DNA of 64,000 nt from JAENVT01 sp963720775 (GTDB lineage: Bacteria > Actinomycetota > Acidimicrobiia > Acidimicrobiales > Ilumatobacteraceae). The stretch's first letter is position 1, and every line of letters begins with the position of its first letter. Of this stretch, positions 1 to 8,683 are shown in pieces. Location: NCBI GenBank assembly GCA_963720775.1, contig CAVRGR010000002.1, positions 248,001 to 312,000 of the forward strand. The letters run 5' to 3'. The notes beneath the pieces are model-generated. The model was not told the origin of the DNA, searched no databases, and worked only from the letters and a program-made list of their open reading frames with translations. The position numbers and the translations under genes were made by a program.

Positions 1-160
1 AGGCCACGTAGAAGACCATGCCGACGACGAGACCGACGTAGGTCCCGACCTGGCGGTGCTTGACCAGCAACGTCAGAGCGAGACCGCCGACGACCAGGAA
101 TATCGTTGCCTCGCGGGCGATGCGCCGCCACGGGATGGGCCGGTTCGCGTCCCAAGCCAC
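1..160 (-). CDS. N-terminal fragment of a small membrane protein
   Basis: The first 53 codons of a minus-strand gene run off the left edge. It starts with GTG at 160-158, preceded by a strong ribosome binding site (AAAAGGAGGAG on the minus strand, complement of 167-177) six bases away. The translation begins VAWDANRPIPWRRIAREA and enters a hydrophobic stretch at about residues 18-34. A second hydrophobic stretch starts near residue 39. It is transcribed divergently from pfkA. The family is not recognisable from this fragment. Confidence 0.6.
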   Translation of the reverse strand, partial: MAWDANRPIPWRRIAREATIFLVVGGLALTLLVKHRQVGTYVGLVVGMVFYVA

Positions 161-193
161 AGTGTGCTCCTCCTTTTGCCGATCGCCGTGCCC

Positions 194-199
194 TAGGGT
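194..199 (+). promoter_or_regulatory. -10 box of a probable leaderless pfkA promoter
   Basis: TAGGGT lies exactly 8 bases before the GTG start of pfkA at 208. A transcript starting 7-8 bases after this box would begin at the start codon, so no ribosome binding site is needed, and none is seen. Confidence 0.5.
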
Positions 200-207
200 G
201 TGCACAC

Positions 208-1242
208 GTGCGCGTGGGCATTTTGACAGGTGGCGGCGACTGCCCAGGACTCAACGCGGTCATCCGGGCGATCGTTCGCAAGGGTGAGATCAACTTCGGC
301 GATGAGCTCATCGGCTTCCTCGATGCCTGGGACGGTGTCCGCGAGCGTCGAACCATGCCGCTCGACGTCCGATCCCTGCGCGGCATGTTGCCGAGAGGCG
401 GCACCCTGCTGGGCACCCGTCGTGGCAGCCCCTACGACGACCCGGGCGGCCCCGAGCAAGTGGCCGCGACGTTCCGCGACATGAGGATCGATGGCCTCGT
501 GGTGATCGGCGGCAACGGATCGCTCACCGTTGCCTGCAAGCTCCACCACGATCTCGGGCTGCCGATCGTCGGCGTGCCGAAGACCATCGACAACGACATC
601 GTCGGCACCGACATGACGTTCGGCTTCACCACCGCAGTGCAGATCGCCACGGACGCCATCGATCGGTTGCACACGACGGCCGAGAGCCACGACAGAGTGA
701 TGATCGTCGAGGTGATGGGTCGCAACTCGGGATGGATCGCCACCTACGCCGGCATTGCCGGGGGTGCCACAGCGATCCTGATCCCAGAAGAGCCGTTCGA
801 CATCGACGAGATCTGTCGATTGCTGCACCATCGCCACGAGCGTGGTCGCTACGCGTCGATCGTTGTTGTGGCCGAGGGAGCGGAGCCGCGGGCCGACACC
901 ATGCCGACACGCGAGAAGATCTACGACCGGTTCGGTCACGTCCGACTGGGTGGTGTCGCCGACACGATCGCGTATGCCATCGAAGACCGGACGGGCTTGG
1001 AGACACGGGTCGTACTGCTCGGACACGTGCAGCGCGGCGGCACGCCTTCGGCCTTCGACAGAGTGCTCTCCACGAGATATGGAATCGCCGCCATCGACGC
1101 AGTGCACAACGGCGACTGGGGGAAGATGGCCGTGCTGCGCGGCACCGAAGTCACGATGATTCCGCTCACCGAGACGGTCGGCAAGACGCGCTACGTCGAT
1201 CTGCACCTCTACCACGATGTCGCCGAGGTGTTCTTCGGGTAG
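208..1242 (+). CDS. pfkA: 6-phosphofructokinase
   Basis: Phosphorylates fructose 6-phosphate to fructose 1,6-bisphosphate in glycolysis. The 344-residue protein opens with the nucleotide loop GILTGGGDCPGLN (residues 4-16). It carries GGNGS at 101-105, PKTIDND at 124-130 with the catalytic Asp, and MGR at 170-172 for sugar binding. Known family rule: PPi-dependent enzymes have Asp where this one has the Gly of GGNG, while Lys in PKTIDND is typical of PPi or mixed enzymes. Gly plus Lys therefore suggests an ATP-using enzyme of the mixed group, which is inference. GTG 208 was chosen because the family N-terminus starts here and a -10 box lies 8 bases upstream. Confidence 0.95.
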   Translation: MRVGILTGGGDCPGLNAVIRAIVRKGEINFGDELIGFLDAWDGVRERRTMPLDVRSLRGMLPRGGTLLGTRRGSPYDDPGGPEQVAATFRDMRIDGLVVIGGNGSLTVACKLHHDLGLPIVGVPKTIDNDIVGTDMTFGFTTAVQIATDAIDRLHTTAESHDRVMIVEVMGRNSGWIATYAGIAGGATAILIPEEPFDIDEICRLLHHRHERGRYASIVVVAEGAEPRADTMPTREKIYDRFGHVRLGGVADTIAYAIEDRTGLETRVVLLGHVQRGGTPSAFDRVLSTRYGIAAIDAVHNGDWGKMAVLRGTEVTMIPLTETVGKTRYVDLHLYHDVAEVFFG

Positions 1243-1269
1243 ATCGCCCGCCGACGGCGGTCGGGTGGG

Positions 1270-1275
1270 TAGTGT
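1270..1275 (+). promoter_or_regulatory. -10 box before the ABC exporter operon
   Basis: TAGTGT sits exactly 8 bases before ATG 1284, the same spacing as at pfkA. It supports ATG 1284 as a leaderless start over the in-frame GTG at 1272, which falls inside the box. Confidence 0.45.
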
Positions 1276-1283
1276 CGAGCAAG

Positions 1284-2210
1284 ATGAGTCAACCTCTCGT
1301 CTCGGCCCGAGGCCTCGTCAAGCAGTACGACGATTTCACGGCTGTCGACGACATCGACTTCGATGTCGAGCGCGGCGAGGCCTTCGGCTTCCTCGGCCCC
1401 AACGGTGCAGGCAAGTCGACGACGATGAGGATGATCGGCTGTGTCTCGCCTCCAACGGCGGGCACTCTGCAGTTGTTCGGGATGGACGCGGCGACTCAAG
1501 GTCGCCAGATCCGCGCTCGCCTCGGCGTGGTTCCTCAGCTCGACACGCTCGATACCGAACTGAGCGTGATGGAGAACTTGGTGGTGTACGGCCGCTACTT
1601 CGACATCCCCCGTGCCGAGTGCCGTCGCAGAGCGAAAGAGCTCCTCGAGTTCGTTCAGCTGAGCGACCGAGCCGACAGTGTCGTCGACAACCTCAGCGGC
1701 GGCATGAAGCGGCGCTTGTCGATCACGCGCTCACTCATCAACAAGCCGGATCTTCTCTTGCTCGACGAGCCGACGACGGGTCTCGATCCTCAGGCGCGAC
1801 ACGTGGTGTGGGATCGCTTGTATCGGCTCAAGCACGACGGTGTCACGTTGATCATCACCACGCACTACATGGACGAGGCCGAGCAGCTGTGCGACCGCTT
1901 GGTGGTGATGGACGGGGGTCGGATCGTCGCTTCGGGTTCGCCGCGGTCGCTCATCGAGGAACACTCGAGCAGGGAAGTCCTCGAACTTCGTTTCCGGCTC
2001 GATGGCGAGACCAACGACGTCGACGACTTCGCCGGCATCGGCGAGCGGATCGAAGTGCTTCCGGATCGAACGCTCGTGTACGCCGACGACGGCGAGGCGG
2101 CTCTCGCCGCGGTCCATGCTCACGGAGTGCAGCCGATCAGTTCGTTGGTGCGGAGATCCAGCCTCGAAGACGTGTTCCTGCACCTCACCGGGCGAACGCT
2201 GGTGGACTGA
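1284..2210 (+). CDS. ABC exporter ATP-binding protein (DrrA type)
   Basis: Cytoplasmic ATPase of an ABC-2 exporter of the daunorubicin-resistance type. Of 308 residues, Walker A is GPNGAGKST at 38-46, the signature LSGGMKRRL at 137-145, and Walker B LLLLDEP at 157-163. An H-loop follows in TTHYMDEAEQ. The last 90 residues match the accessory C-terminal domain common in DrrA proteins. It forms one operon with the two permeases downstream (2 bases to the first, then a 4-base overlap). The substrate cannot be read from sequence. Confidence 0.93.
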   Translation: MSQPLVSARGLVKQYDDFTAVDDIDFDVERGEAFGFLGPNGAGKSTTMRMIGCVSPPTAGTLQLFGMDAATQGRQIRARLGVVPQLDTLDTELSVMENLVVYGRYFDIPRAECRRRAKELLEFVQLSDRADSVVDNLSGGMKRRLSITRSLINKPDLLLLDEPTTGLDPQARHVVWDRLYRLKHDGVTLIITTHYMDEAEQLCDRLVVMDGGRIVASGSPRSLIEEHSSREVLELRFRLDGETNDVDDFAGIGERIEVLPDRTLVYADDGEAALAAVHAHGVQPISSLVRRSSLEDVFLHLTGRTLVD

Positions 2211-2212
2211 CG

Positions 2213-3001
2213 ATGGCCATGACAACACCGGGCCCCGTCCGTGTGGCCTTCTGGCACGCCACCGTGTTCAAGCGGCTGTGGGTCGGCAACGTGCTCGCGT
2301 CGATCATCCAGCCGCTGCTCTACCTGCTCGGCCTGGGCGTCGGGGTCGGTTCGCTCGTCAACCGCACATCCAGGGCGACGGACGTGCTCGGCGGTGTGTC
2401 GTACGTGGCCTACATCTCCCCGGCGTTGATGGTCACCACGGCCATGGCTCTGGCATCCACCGAGAGCCTGTGGCCGATCATGGCCGGGTTCATCTGGCGG
2501 CGCTCCTACTACGGGATCTCGGCGACGCCACTCGGCCCGAGCGACATCGTCGTTGGGCACGCGCTGTGGATGGCGGCACGTTGTGTGGTGGCGGCCAGCG
2601 GTGTCGCGCTCGTACTCGCGTTCTTCCCGGAGGCCCGTGATTGGGGCCTCATTCCCGTCGTTGCGGTGGCCGCGCTCACGGGGACGGCGTTCGCCATGCC
2701 GTTGATGGCGTTCTCGATCCTGCGCAAGAGCGATGGCGGTTTCGCGGCCATGAACCGGTTCGTCATCATCCCCCTCTTCTTGTTCGGAGGAGCGTTCTAC
2801 CCGATCTCGCAACTGCCCACTTGGACGCAGGTCATCGTCAAGTTCCTGCCGCTGTGGCACGGCGTCGAACTGGCCCGCGCTTTCACCGTCGGAGACATCG
2901 CCCGCTCGGCATCGCTCGGGCACGTCGCCGTGCTGCTGTGCTGGACCATTGGTGGGTCGGTGCTGTCGTTCCGTTACATGCGTCGGCGGCTCTACGAATG
3001 A
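2213..3001 (+). CDS. ABC-2 type exporter permease 1
   Basis: A 262-residue integral membrane protein with about six hydrophobic segments. It has the ABC-2 pattern: a cytoplasmic N-terminus with KRLWVGNVLASIIQPLLYLLG, then a long re-entrant region near residues 170-200 containing FLFGGAFYPISQLP. It starts 2 bases after the ATPase gene and overlaps the second permease by ATGA. Together the three genes encode a heteromeric exporter. Confidence 0.9.
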   Translation: MAMTTPGPVRVAFWHATVFKRLWVGNVLASIIQPLLYLLGLGVGVGSLVNRTSRATDVLGGVSYVAYISPALMVTTAMALASTESLWPIMAGFIWRRSYYGISATPLGPSDIVVGHALWMAARCVVAASGVALVLAFFPEARDWGLIPVVAVAALTGTAFAMPLMAFSILRKSDGGFAAMNRFVIIPLFLFGGAFYPISQLPTWTQVIVKFLPLWHGVELARAFTVGDIARSASLGHVAVLLCWTIGGSVLSFRYMRRRLYE

Positions 3002-3795
3002 CCCTCGTCCTGCGGATGCTGCCGCCGACACTTCGCGATGTTCGCCGACCGCAGCGGATGATCGGTCGCAACGCGGTCGCCTATCGCCGGCAGTGGCTGG
3101 TCATCTTGAGCGGCTTCTTCGAGCCGTTGTTCTATCTGCTGTCGATGCGCGTCGGCCTCGGTGATCTGATCGGCACCGTCGAGGTCGGTGGGCGCGCAGT
3201 GCCCTACGACAAGTTCGTCGCCCCGGCGTTGATGGCCGCATCGGCAATGAATGGTGCTGTCTACGACTCGACGATGAACGTCTACTTCAAGATGAAGTGG
3301 GCACACATCTACGACGCCGCGTTGGCCACACCGATGTCGGCAGGCGACGTCGCCGTCGGTGAGATCTCCTGGGCCTTGATCCGTGGCCAGATCTACGCCG
3401 TCGGATTTCTCGCCGTGATGTGGGGTCTCGGACTGGTCGGCTCGCCATGGGTGGTTCTTGCCCTGCCGTGCTGTGCGCTCATCGGGTTGGCGTTCGCCTC
3501 GGTGGGCTTCGCCGTCACCACGTTCATGCGTGGCTTCAGCGACTTCGAGTTCGTGCCGACGGCGACGATGCCGATGTTCTTGTTCTCGGCGACGTTCTTC
3601 CCCGTGAGCAGCTACGGATCATGGGCGTGGTTGGCCCAGCTCTCGCCGCTCTATCACGGCGTCGCCTTGGTTCGCGAGGCAAACGCGGGTGTGTTCACGC
3701 TGTCGAGCATCGGCCATGTAGCGGTGCTGTGCGCACTTGCGGCCGTGGCGATGACAGTCGCTTCGCGCCGTCTCGGAAGGCTGTTGCTGTATTGA
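2998..3795 (+). CDS. ABC-2 type exporter permease 2
   Basis: The second permease, 265 residues, starts at the ATGA overlap with permease 1. It shares the family layout (NAVAYRRQWLVILSGFFEPL near the N-terminus, FLFSATFFPVSSYGSW before the last helices). It diverges enough from permease 1 to be a separate half of the channel. It ends 17 bases from the convergent lipoprotein gene, with no obvious hairpin in the gap. Confidence 0.9.
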   Translation: MTLVLRMLPPTLRDVRRPQRMIGRNAVAYRRQWLVILSGFFEPLFYLLSMRVGLGDLIGTVEVGGRAVPYDKFVAPALMAASAMNGAVYDSTMNVYFKMKWAHIYDAALATPMSAGDVAVGEISWALIRGQIYAVGFLAVMWGLGLVGSPWVVLALPCCALIGLAFASVGFAVTTFMRGFSDFEFVPTATMPMFLFSATFFPVSSYGSWAWLAQLSPLYHGVALVREANAGVFTLSSIGHVAVLCALAAVAMTVASRRLGRLLLY

Positions 3796-3812
3796 CGGCG
3801 TGCGGCTCGGCC

Positions 3813-4452
3813 CTATGGCGTCGCCGGAGCGGAGGGCGATGGAACCGATGGGAATGCCGGTTGCGACGACAGCACCAAACCGGGGAAGTCGTACCGAGTC
3901 AGCGGCTCGCTCTGCAGCTCGCCACTTCCGGCCGGCCATTGTTGGGGTACCCCGTCGATCGCAATCTCCACACTCGATACACCGGTGATCTCCGACGCCG
4001 TCAACACGATCTGGGCGACGCCGTCGATCAATGCTTCGCCGGTGAGTTGCTGCAGCTCGCTCGACACGTTGACGACGAGCTCGTCCCCGTCGAGGCTGGC
4101 ACCGAGGAGGCGGGTGTCGGGAGGAATTGCCGAACGCAGCATCGCCTGGAGCTCTTCGGTGTTGGGTCCCTCCAGCAGAGCGCGGCAAGGCGTCGGCCGG
4201 TGTGTCGCTGACGTCTCTGGCCACCGACTGGAGGGTGCGCGGCTGGCCGAGGACCTCGGGGGACAGCAGGTAGATCCTTCCCGAGCCCGTGGCCGCACCG
4301 GCAGTCTGGTCGAAGTTGTTGGAGAGATCGAGCCGCTCACGTTCGGCGATGTCGCGAGGTGAGCCCTCTGGATCGATCGAGCAGGAGGTGAGCGCGACGG
4401 CGAGCAGGGTGACGATCATCAGCACCGGCAATCGGTGTCGATGCGAAGTCAT
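3813..4452 (-). CDS. GerMN-domain lipoprotein, LpqB-like (frameshifted)
   Basis: Starts at ATG 4452, overlapping the histidine kinase stop as ATGA. A signal peptide ends in a lipobox (ALTSC), so the product should be a lipidated surface protein. The N-terminal half (to about residue 88, VARDVSDTPADA) and the C-terminal half (ALLEGPNTEELQAMLRSAIP onward) are in different frames. They join near 4181-4188; removing one C from GCCG there restores a single protein of about 212 residues. The second half has the GerMN pattern (LDGDELVVNVSSE, then GVAQIVLTASEI). Known precedent: LpqB follows mtrAB in actinobacteria, but LpqB is near 580 residues with a beta-propeller that is absent here. Confidence 0.75.
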
Positions 4453-5936
4453 CCGATCGCCACTTCCTCGGCAGGTAGCTCGAGCACGAACCGGGCGCCG
4501 GTTTCGCCGTCTGCTCGATCTTCGACCCACACTCGGCCACCGTGCATGCGCACGTGCTCATCGACCAGCGCCAACCCGAGACCCGCGCCGTCACTGCTGG
4601 ATCGGCGGCCTGCTACCGCGCCGCGTGCGAAACGCTCGAACACCAGTGATCGTTCCTCCGGTGGGATGCCGGGACCACGGTCCTCGACGGAGATCCACAC
4701 GTGGGCGAGTGGCTCTCCCTCACCCTCTGCTTCACTGACGGTGATCGCCGGCTCGCCGCCGCCGTGCACGCGCGCGTTGTCGATGAGGTTGGCCACGACT
4801 CGTGCCAACCGGCGGCGATCACCGCGGATGATCAAGCCCTCGGCGCGTTCGCTGACGGTGACCTTGGTGGTCGGCAGGCTGCTGACGGCCACGGCCTGCC
4901 GCACGAACTCGGCCACGAGGAGATCCTCGAGGTGGAGGCGGATCGCACCCGCATCGAAACGTGAGATCTCCAGGAGATCTTCGACGAGACCTTGGAACCT
5001 GGCGACGTCACCGACGAGCAGATCGAGTGCCGCTTGCGCCCGATCGGGCATGTCGTCACGGCGCGCCTGCATCACTTCGACGCTCGCCGCGAGTGTCATC
5101 AGCGGCGAGCGCAGCTCATGACTCACGTCGCTGGCGAACCGGGCGTCGCGCTCCACGCGGTTCTGCAACGCCTCGGCCATGTCGTTGAACGCGGTCGAGA
5201 GGAGCTGCAGATCATGATCGTCGGTGTTCTCCAACCGCGTGTCCAGCCGCCCGCCGGCGATGGCTTTGGCGGCCTGAGCCGCGTCGCCCAGCGGTCGGAT
5301 GGCGCGTTTGGCGGCGAGCATGCCGGTGACAGCACCCGCCAGGGTGGTGATGAGCCCACCGAACAGCAAGCTCAGCCCGACGTTGCGCAGCGTGGTGTTC
5401 GCGTCGGCGAGATCAGCGAACTCGAAGTACGAGGCATCGGACGCCTCGAGCGGAATGCCGATCACCAAGGTGGGCACCTTGTTGAAGCGGATGATCATCT
5501 TGGCGGGTACTCGATCGTTGATCACCCGGGTCTGCATCGACTCCGGGATCACGTCGGACGTGAACTTTGCCGACGGAGATGCCCACGCCCCATTGATGTT
5601 GATGGCCAGCTGCCCGACTCCGACTTGCTGCAGGCGGTCGATGATGGTGTTGGCGCTGGTGTTACCCGTGCTGATCTCGCGCTGAACGATGCTGGCGTCG
5701 CGGTACGCCTGCAGGGTGCTGTTGCGCTCCCGCTGGTTGACCAGGCTGCTGCGGGTGAATGAATAGGCGATCGCGGCGAGGAAGGTCGACAGCAGCAGGG
5801 CGCCGATGATGAACATCGACATGATGCGAGTTCGCAACCCGAAGCGTGCCGGGCGCCAATTCGCCAAAACACCAACGGCGCTCCGGACGAGGCCACGTCG
5901 TGGCTGCGATGCGACGCTGTCGGTGGTGACGGTCAC
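4449..5936 (-). CDS. Sensor histidine kinase, MtrB-like
   Basis: Membrane sensor kinase of 495 residues. GTG at 5936 overlaps the response regulator stop (GTGA), so the pair is translationally coupled. It has a first transmembrane segment (FIIGALLLSTFLAAIAYSF), an extracytoplasmic region of about 130 residues, a second segment, HAMP, the phospho-acceptor box VSHELRSPLMT, the N-box NLIDNARVHGG and ATP loops EDRGPGIPPEE and GAGLGLAL. Gene order regulator-kinase-lipoprotein matches mtrA-mtrB-lpqB, which controls cell wall and division genes in actinobacteria. The assignment rests on order plus domain layout. Confidence 0.9.
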   Translation of the reverse strand: MTVTTDSVASQPRRGLVRSAVGVLANWRPARFGLRTRIMSMFIIGALLLSTFLAAIAYSFTRSSLVNQRERNSTLQAYRDASIVQREISTGNTSANTIIDRLQQVGVGQLAININGAWASPSAKFTSDVIPESMQTRVINDRVPAKMIIRFNKVPTLVIGIPLEASDASYFEFADLADANTTLRNVGLSLLFGGLITTLAGAVTGMLAAKRAIRPLGDAAQAAKAIAGGRLDTRLENTDDHDLQLLSTAFNDMAEALQNRVERDARFASDVSHELRSPLMTLAASVEVMQARRDDMPDRAQAALDLLVGDVARFQGLVEDLLEISRFDAGAIRLHLEDLLVAEFVRQAVAVSSLPTTKVTVSERAEGLIIRGDRRRLARVVANLIDNARVHGGGEPAITVSEAEGEGEPLAHVWISVEDRGPGIPPEERSLVFERFARGAVAGRRSSSDGAGLGLALVDEHVRMHGGRVWVEDRADGETGARFVLELPAEEVAIG

Positions 5937-6613
5937 GACTGTAGGCGATACCCGAGGCCACGTACCGTCACGACGTGACGCGGATTGGCGGCATCTGCCT
6001 CGACCTTGGTGCGCAGACGCCGAACGTGAACATCGACGAGCCGTCCGTCGCCGAAGTAGTCGTAGCCCCAGACCTTGTCGAGCAGGCTCTCCCGGCTGAA
6101 CACCCTGCCAGGGTTCTGGGCCAGCTCGCACAACAGGCGGAACTCGGTCTTGGTGAGATGCAGTTCGACGCCCGAACGCAGCACCTTGCCCTCGTCGGGG
6201 ACGATCTCGAGATCACCGAACACGAGGCGAGCATGCGACGGACTGATCGGTCGGACGCGGCGCAGCAGGGCCCGGATGCGGGCCGAGAGCTCCTTCGGGG
6301 CGAACGGCTTGGTGAGGTAGTCGTCGGCGCCGGCCTCGAGGCCGGCGACGACGTCGTGGGTGTCGTTGCGAGCCGTCACCATGACGATCGGTACATCGCT
6401 GCTGCGACGTAGTGTTCGGCACAGCTCGAAGCCGTCCATGCCCGGCAGCATGATGTCGATGAGCACCACGTCGGGTAACGCGCGTTGGAACAGCCCGATG
6501 GCCTCTTCGCCACTACCAGCCTCATCGACGGTCCAGCCCTCGTCTTCCAGGGCCAGCTTGACCGCCGTTCGGATGCGCTCGTCGTCTTCGACGGAAAGGA
6601 TGCGAGTACCCAC
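5933..6613 (-). CDS. OmpR/PhoB-family response regulator, MtrA-like
   Basis: DNA-binding response regulator of 226 residues. The receiver domain has the acidic pair VEDDE (8-12), the phospho-acceptor Asp in VVLIDIMLPGMDG, a Thr/Ser switch in VMVTARND and Lys in YLTKPF. A winged helix follows, ending VTVRGLGYRLQS as in PhoB. It starts three bases after the stop of the inositol-monophosphatase-type gene, so all five minus-strand genes 7712-3813 probably form one transcript. Confidence 0.93.
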   Translation of the reverse strand: MGTRILSVEDDERIRTAVKLALEDEGWTVDEAGSGEEAIGLFQRALPDVVLIDIMLPGMDGFELCRTLRRSSDVPIVMVTARNDTHDVVAGLEAGADDYLTKPFAPKELSARIRALLRRVRPISPSHARLVFGDLEIVPDEGKVLRSGVELHLTKTEFRLLCELAQNPGRVFSRESLLDKVWGYDYFGDGRLVDVHVRRLRTKVEADAANPRHVVTVRGLGYRLQS

Positions 6614-6616
6614 GGA

Positions 6617-7426
6617 TCACATGATGCCAGGGTTAGCGCCCGGTTCCGTGACCGCCAGCAGTTCGACCATCAGATCGAACAGCACGGGATTGGCCGCCAG
6701 CACCTCGTGGTGGCCGAGCGGGCCGCCGTCGAAACGGCCGGTTCGGCACCCCGCTTCTCGGGCGATCAGTTCACCAGCTGCCCAATCCCAGGGTCCCAGC
6801 CACTTCTCGTAGTACACATCGAGCCTGCCCGCGGCGAGATGACACAGGTCCGTCGAAGCCGCGCCAAGCCTGCGTATGTCGCGGATCTTGGAGATGAGTT
6901 GAGCGAACCGCTGGCCCTGATCGTGGCGCCGATCGACGAGGTAGGAGAAGCCCGTCGCCACCAGGGCGTGCTCCAGATCGGCCGTCGTGCCGCAATGGAT
7001 CGGCAAGCCGTTGAGGAATGCGCCGCGACCGGCGATCGCCGTGAACAACTCGCGCGCACCCGGTACGTAGACCGCACCGACCAGCGGCCCGTCGTCGATC
7101 AAGGCGGCGACCGATACCGCATACCCGGGCAGGTCGTACAAGAAGTTGGTCGTGCCGTCGATGGGGTCGATCAGCCAGCGCACCCCCGATGCACCGGCGG
7201 AATCAGTTCCTTCCTCGCCGATCAGTGCATCGTCGGGACGCTCCGCCAGCAAGCCGTCGACGATCATGCGCTCGGAGGCGCGATCGAACTCGGTGACGAC
7301 ATCGGTGTCGGACGACTTGCTCGACGTCGACTCGATGCCGTTCTTGCGACCCTCGAACACGAAGTCGCCCGCAGCCACAGCGAGACGCGCAGCCAGATCG
7401 CACAGCTGCTGTGCAAGGTCAGCCAC
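6617..7426 (-). CDS. Inositol monophosphatase family enzyme (possibly HisN)
   Basis: Mg-dependent phosphatase of 269 residues. It has the three metal motifs: GEEGTD (about 71-76), the core DPIDGTTNF (86-94), and the C-terminal WDWAAGELIAREAG. The family includes inositol-1-phosphatase and actinobacterial histidinol-phosphatase HisN, and sequence alone does not decide between them. It overlaps the small membrane protein gene upstream by 8 bases. Confidence 0.88.
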   Translation of the reverse strand: MADLAQQLCDLAARLAVAAGDFVFEGRKNGIESTSSKSSDTDVVTEFDRASERMIVDGLLAERPDDALIGEEGTDSAGASGVRWLIDPIDGTTNFLYDLPGYAVSVAALIDDGPLVGAVYVPGARELFTAIAGRGAFLNGLPIHCGTTADLEHALVATGFSYLVDRRHDQGQRFAQLISKIRDIRRLGAASTDLCHLAAGRLDVYYEKWLGPWDWAAGELIAREAGCRTGRFDGGPLGHHEVLAANPVLFDLMVELLAVTEPGANPGIM

Positions 7427-7712
7427 GGGAAGAGTCGTTCTCCTGGCGCCGCTCGATCTCTTTCCATTCGCCGAGAGCGCGCAGCACCAACACGGCGACC
7501 ACGCTCATCCCGAGCGCGGCGATGATCGCTCCGAACAGGGCACCGAGCCCTCGCTCGGTCGAACAGGTTCCGTGACACTGCAGCTTGACGAGCGTGTATC
7601 CGATCAATCCGCCTGCCAGGCCGCCGAACAGGATTGCAATGAACGCGGCGGCGCGCGCCTTGGGTGGCGGTAGCGCCGAGAGCGGATCGTCGGTTTCGGC
7701 CACGGTCCCCAT
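7419..7712 (-). CDS. Small two-helix membrane protein, unknown
   Basis: A 97-residue protein beginning MGTVAETDDPLSALPPPKAR. It has two hydrophobic segments, about 25-43 (AAFIAILFGGLAGGLIGYT) and 60-82 (LGALFGAIIAALGMSVVAVLV). Between them is a short loop with two Cys (LQCHGTCSTERG), and the tail is charged. GTG 7730 is an alternative start. It is the first gene of the minus-strand operon leading to the two-component system. No function can be assigned. Confidence 0.7.
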   Translation of the reverse strand: MGTVAETDDPLSALPPPKARAAAFIAILFGGLAGGLIGYTLVKLQCHGTCSTERGLGALFGAIIAALGMSVVAVLVLRALGEWKEIERRQENDSSRG

Positions 7713-7870
7713 CGTACGTTCCACCTCCACTTGGGCGCGAGATAGGAAGGTGCAATTCAGCGGCCGCGCCCATTCAGGTCACTTGAGCGCGCAGTTGGAA
7801 CCAGCACTGCTGGAATCGCGCCCATGTCGTCGGGGGATTGATGTGCCGAGGTGGGCGGGCCACCGAGCCG

Positions 7871-7876
7871 TAGAGT
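7871..7876 (+). promoter_or_regulatory. -10 box before the glycosyltransferase gene
   Basis: TAGAGT lies 8 bases before GTG 7885, with no ribosome binding site in between. This is the same leaderless layout as pfkA, HNH and pgsA in this window. Confidence 0.45.
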
Positions 7877-7884
7877 CACCGGCC

Positions 7885-8622
7885 GTGCGTGTCACCGTGG
7901 TCGTGCCGACCTACAACGAAGCCGGCAACATCGAACGGCTCTGCCGCGAGGTGCGCCTGGCCGTGCCAGAGGCGCACCTGCTGATCGTCGACGACGCGAG
8001 TCCGGACGGCACGGCCGCGCTCGCCGAAGAGCTCGGCCGACAGCTCGGCGAGATCCAGGTGCTCCACCGCTCGGCGAAGTTGGGCCTGGGTGCTGCCTAC
8101 CGCGCCGGCTTGCGTGCCGCGATCGACGCCGGGGCTGAGATCTGCGTGCAGATGGATGCCGATCTGTCGCACGATCCCGCGGTGTTGCCTGCCTTGATCT
8201 CGATCGCCGAGCACGGAGCCGACCTGGCCATCGGCAGCCGGTACGTTCCCGGCGGCCTCACCGAGAACTGGCCGCGCAAGCGGCGCTGGCTGTCGCGGTG
8301 GGGAAACCGATACGCGGCCGGCATCTTGGGCCTGGCCATCAACGACGCAACAGCGGGCTATCGCGCCTATCGATCCGAGGCGCTGGAACGGATGCGGTTC
8401 GACACGGTGGTTGCCGAGGGATACGGGTTCCAGGTGGAGATGACCTATCGATTGGTGCGGATCGGGGGCAAGGTGGTCGAGTTCCCGATCACCTTCCGCG
8501 ATCGCACGGAAGGCGCCTCGAAGATGTCGGGGGGGATCGTCAGCGAGGCGCTGGTTCTGGTGGTCAAGTTGTGGGTGGCCGACTTCGGCGGCCGCCGGCG
8601 GAGGCGACGCGAAGGCGGCTGA
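7885..8622 (+). CDS. Polyprenol-phosphate mannosyltransferase-like GT2 enzyme
   Basis: A family 2 glycosyltransferase, 245 residues. N-terminal VVVPTYNEAGNIERL is the nucleotide-sugar loop. DDASPDGT (33-40) and the QMDADLSHDP motif near residue 89 are the DPM/Ppm1 signature for metal and GDP-mannose binding. No membrane domain is fused; the tail is strongly basic (GGRRRRRREGG). The likely role is to make polyprenyl-phosphomannose for extracytoplasmic mannosylation. The donor sugar is inferred from the family. Confidence 0.88.
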   Translation: MRVTVVVPTYNEAGNIERLCREVRLAVPEAHLLIVDDASPDGTAALAEELGRQLGEIQVLHRSAKLGLGAAYRAGLRAAIDAGAEICVQMDADLSHDPAVLPALISIAEHGADLAIGSRYVPGGLTENWPRKRRWLSRWGNRYAAGILGLAINDATAGYRAYRSEALERMRFDTVVAEGYGFQVEMTYRLVRIGGKVVEFPITFRDRTEGASKMSGGIVSEALVLVVKLWVADFGGRRRRRREGG

Positions 8623-8683
8623 CGCCGTCATCAGGCACCCCGAGCGGCTACGCGCGAGCGTGAGTTGCTGGCAAGATGGCGCC

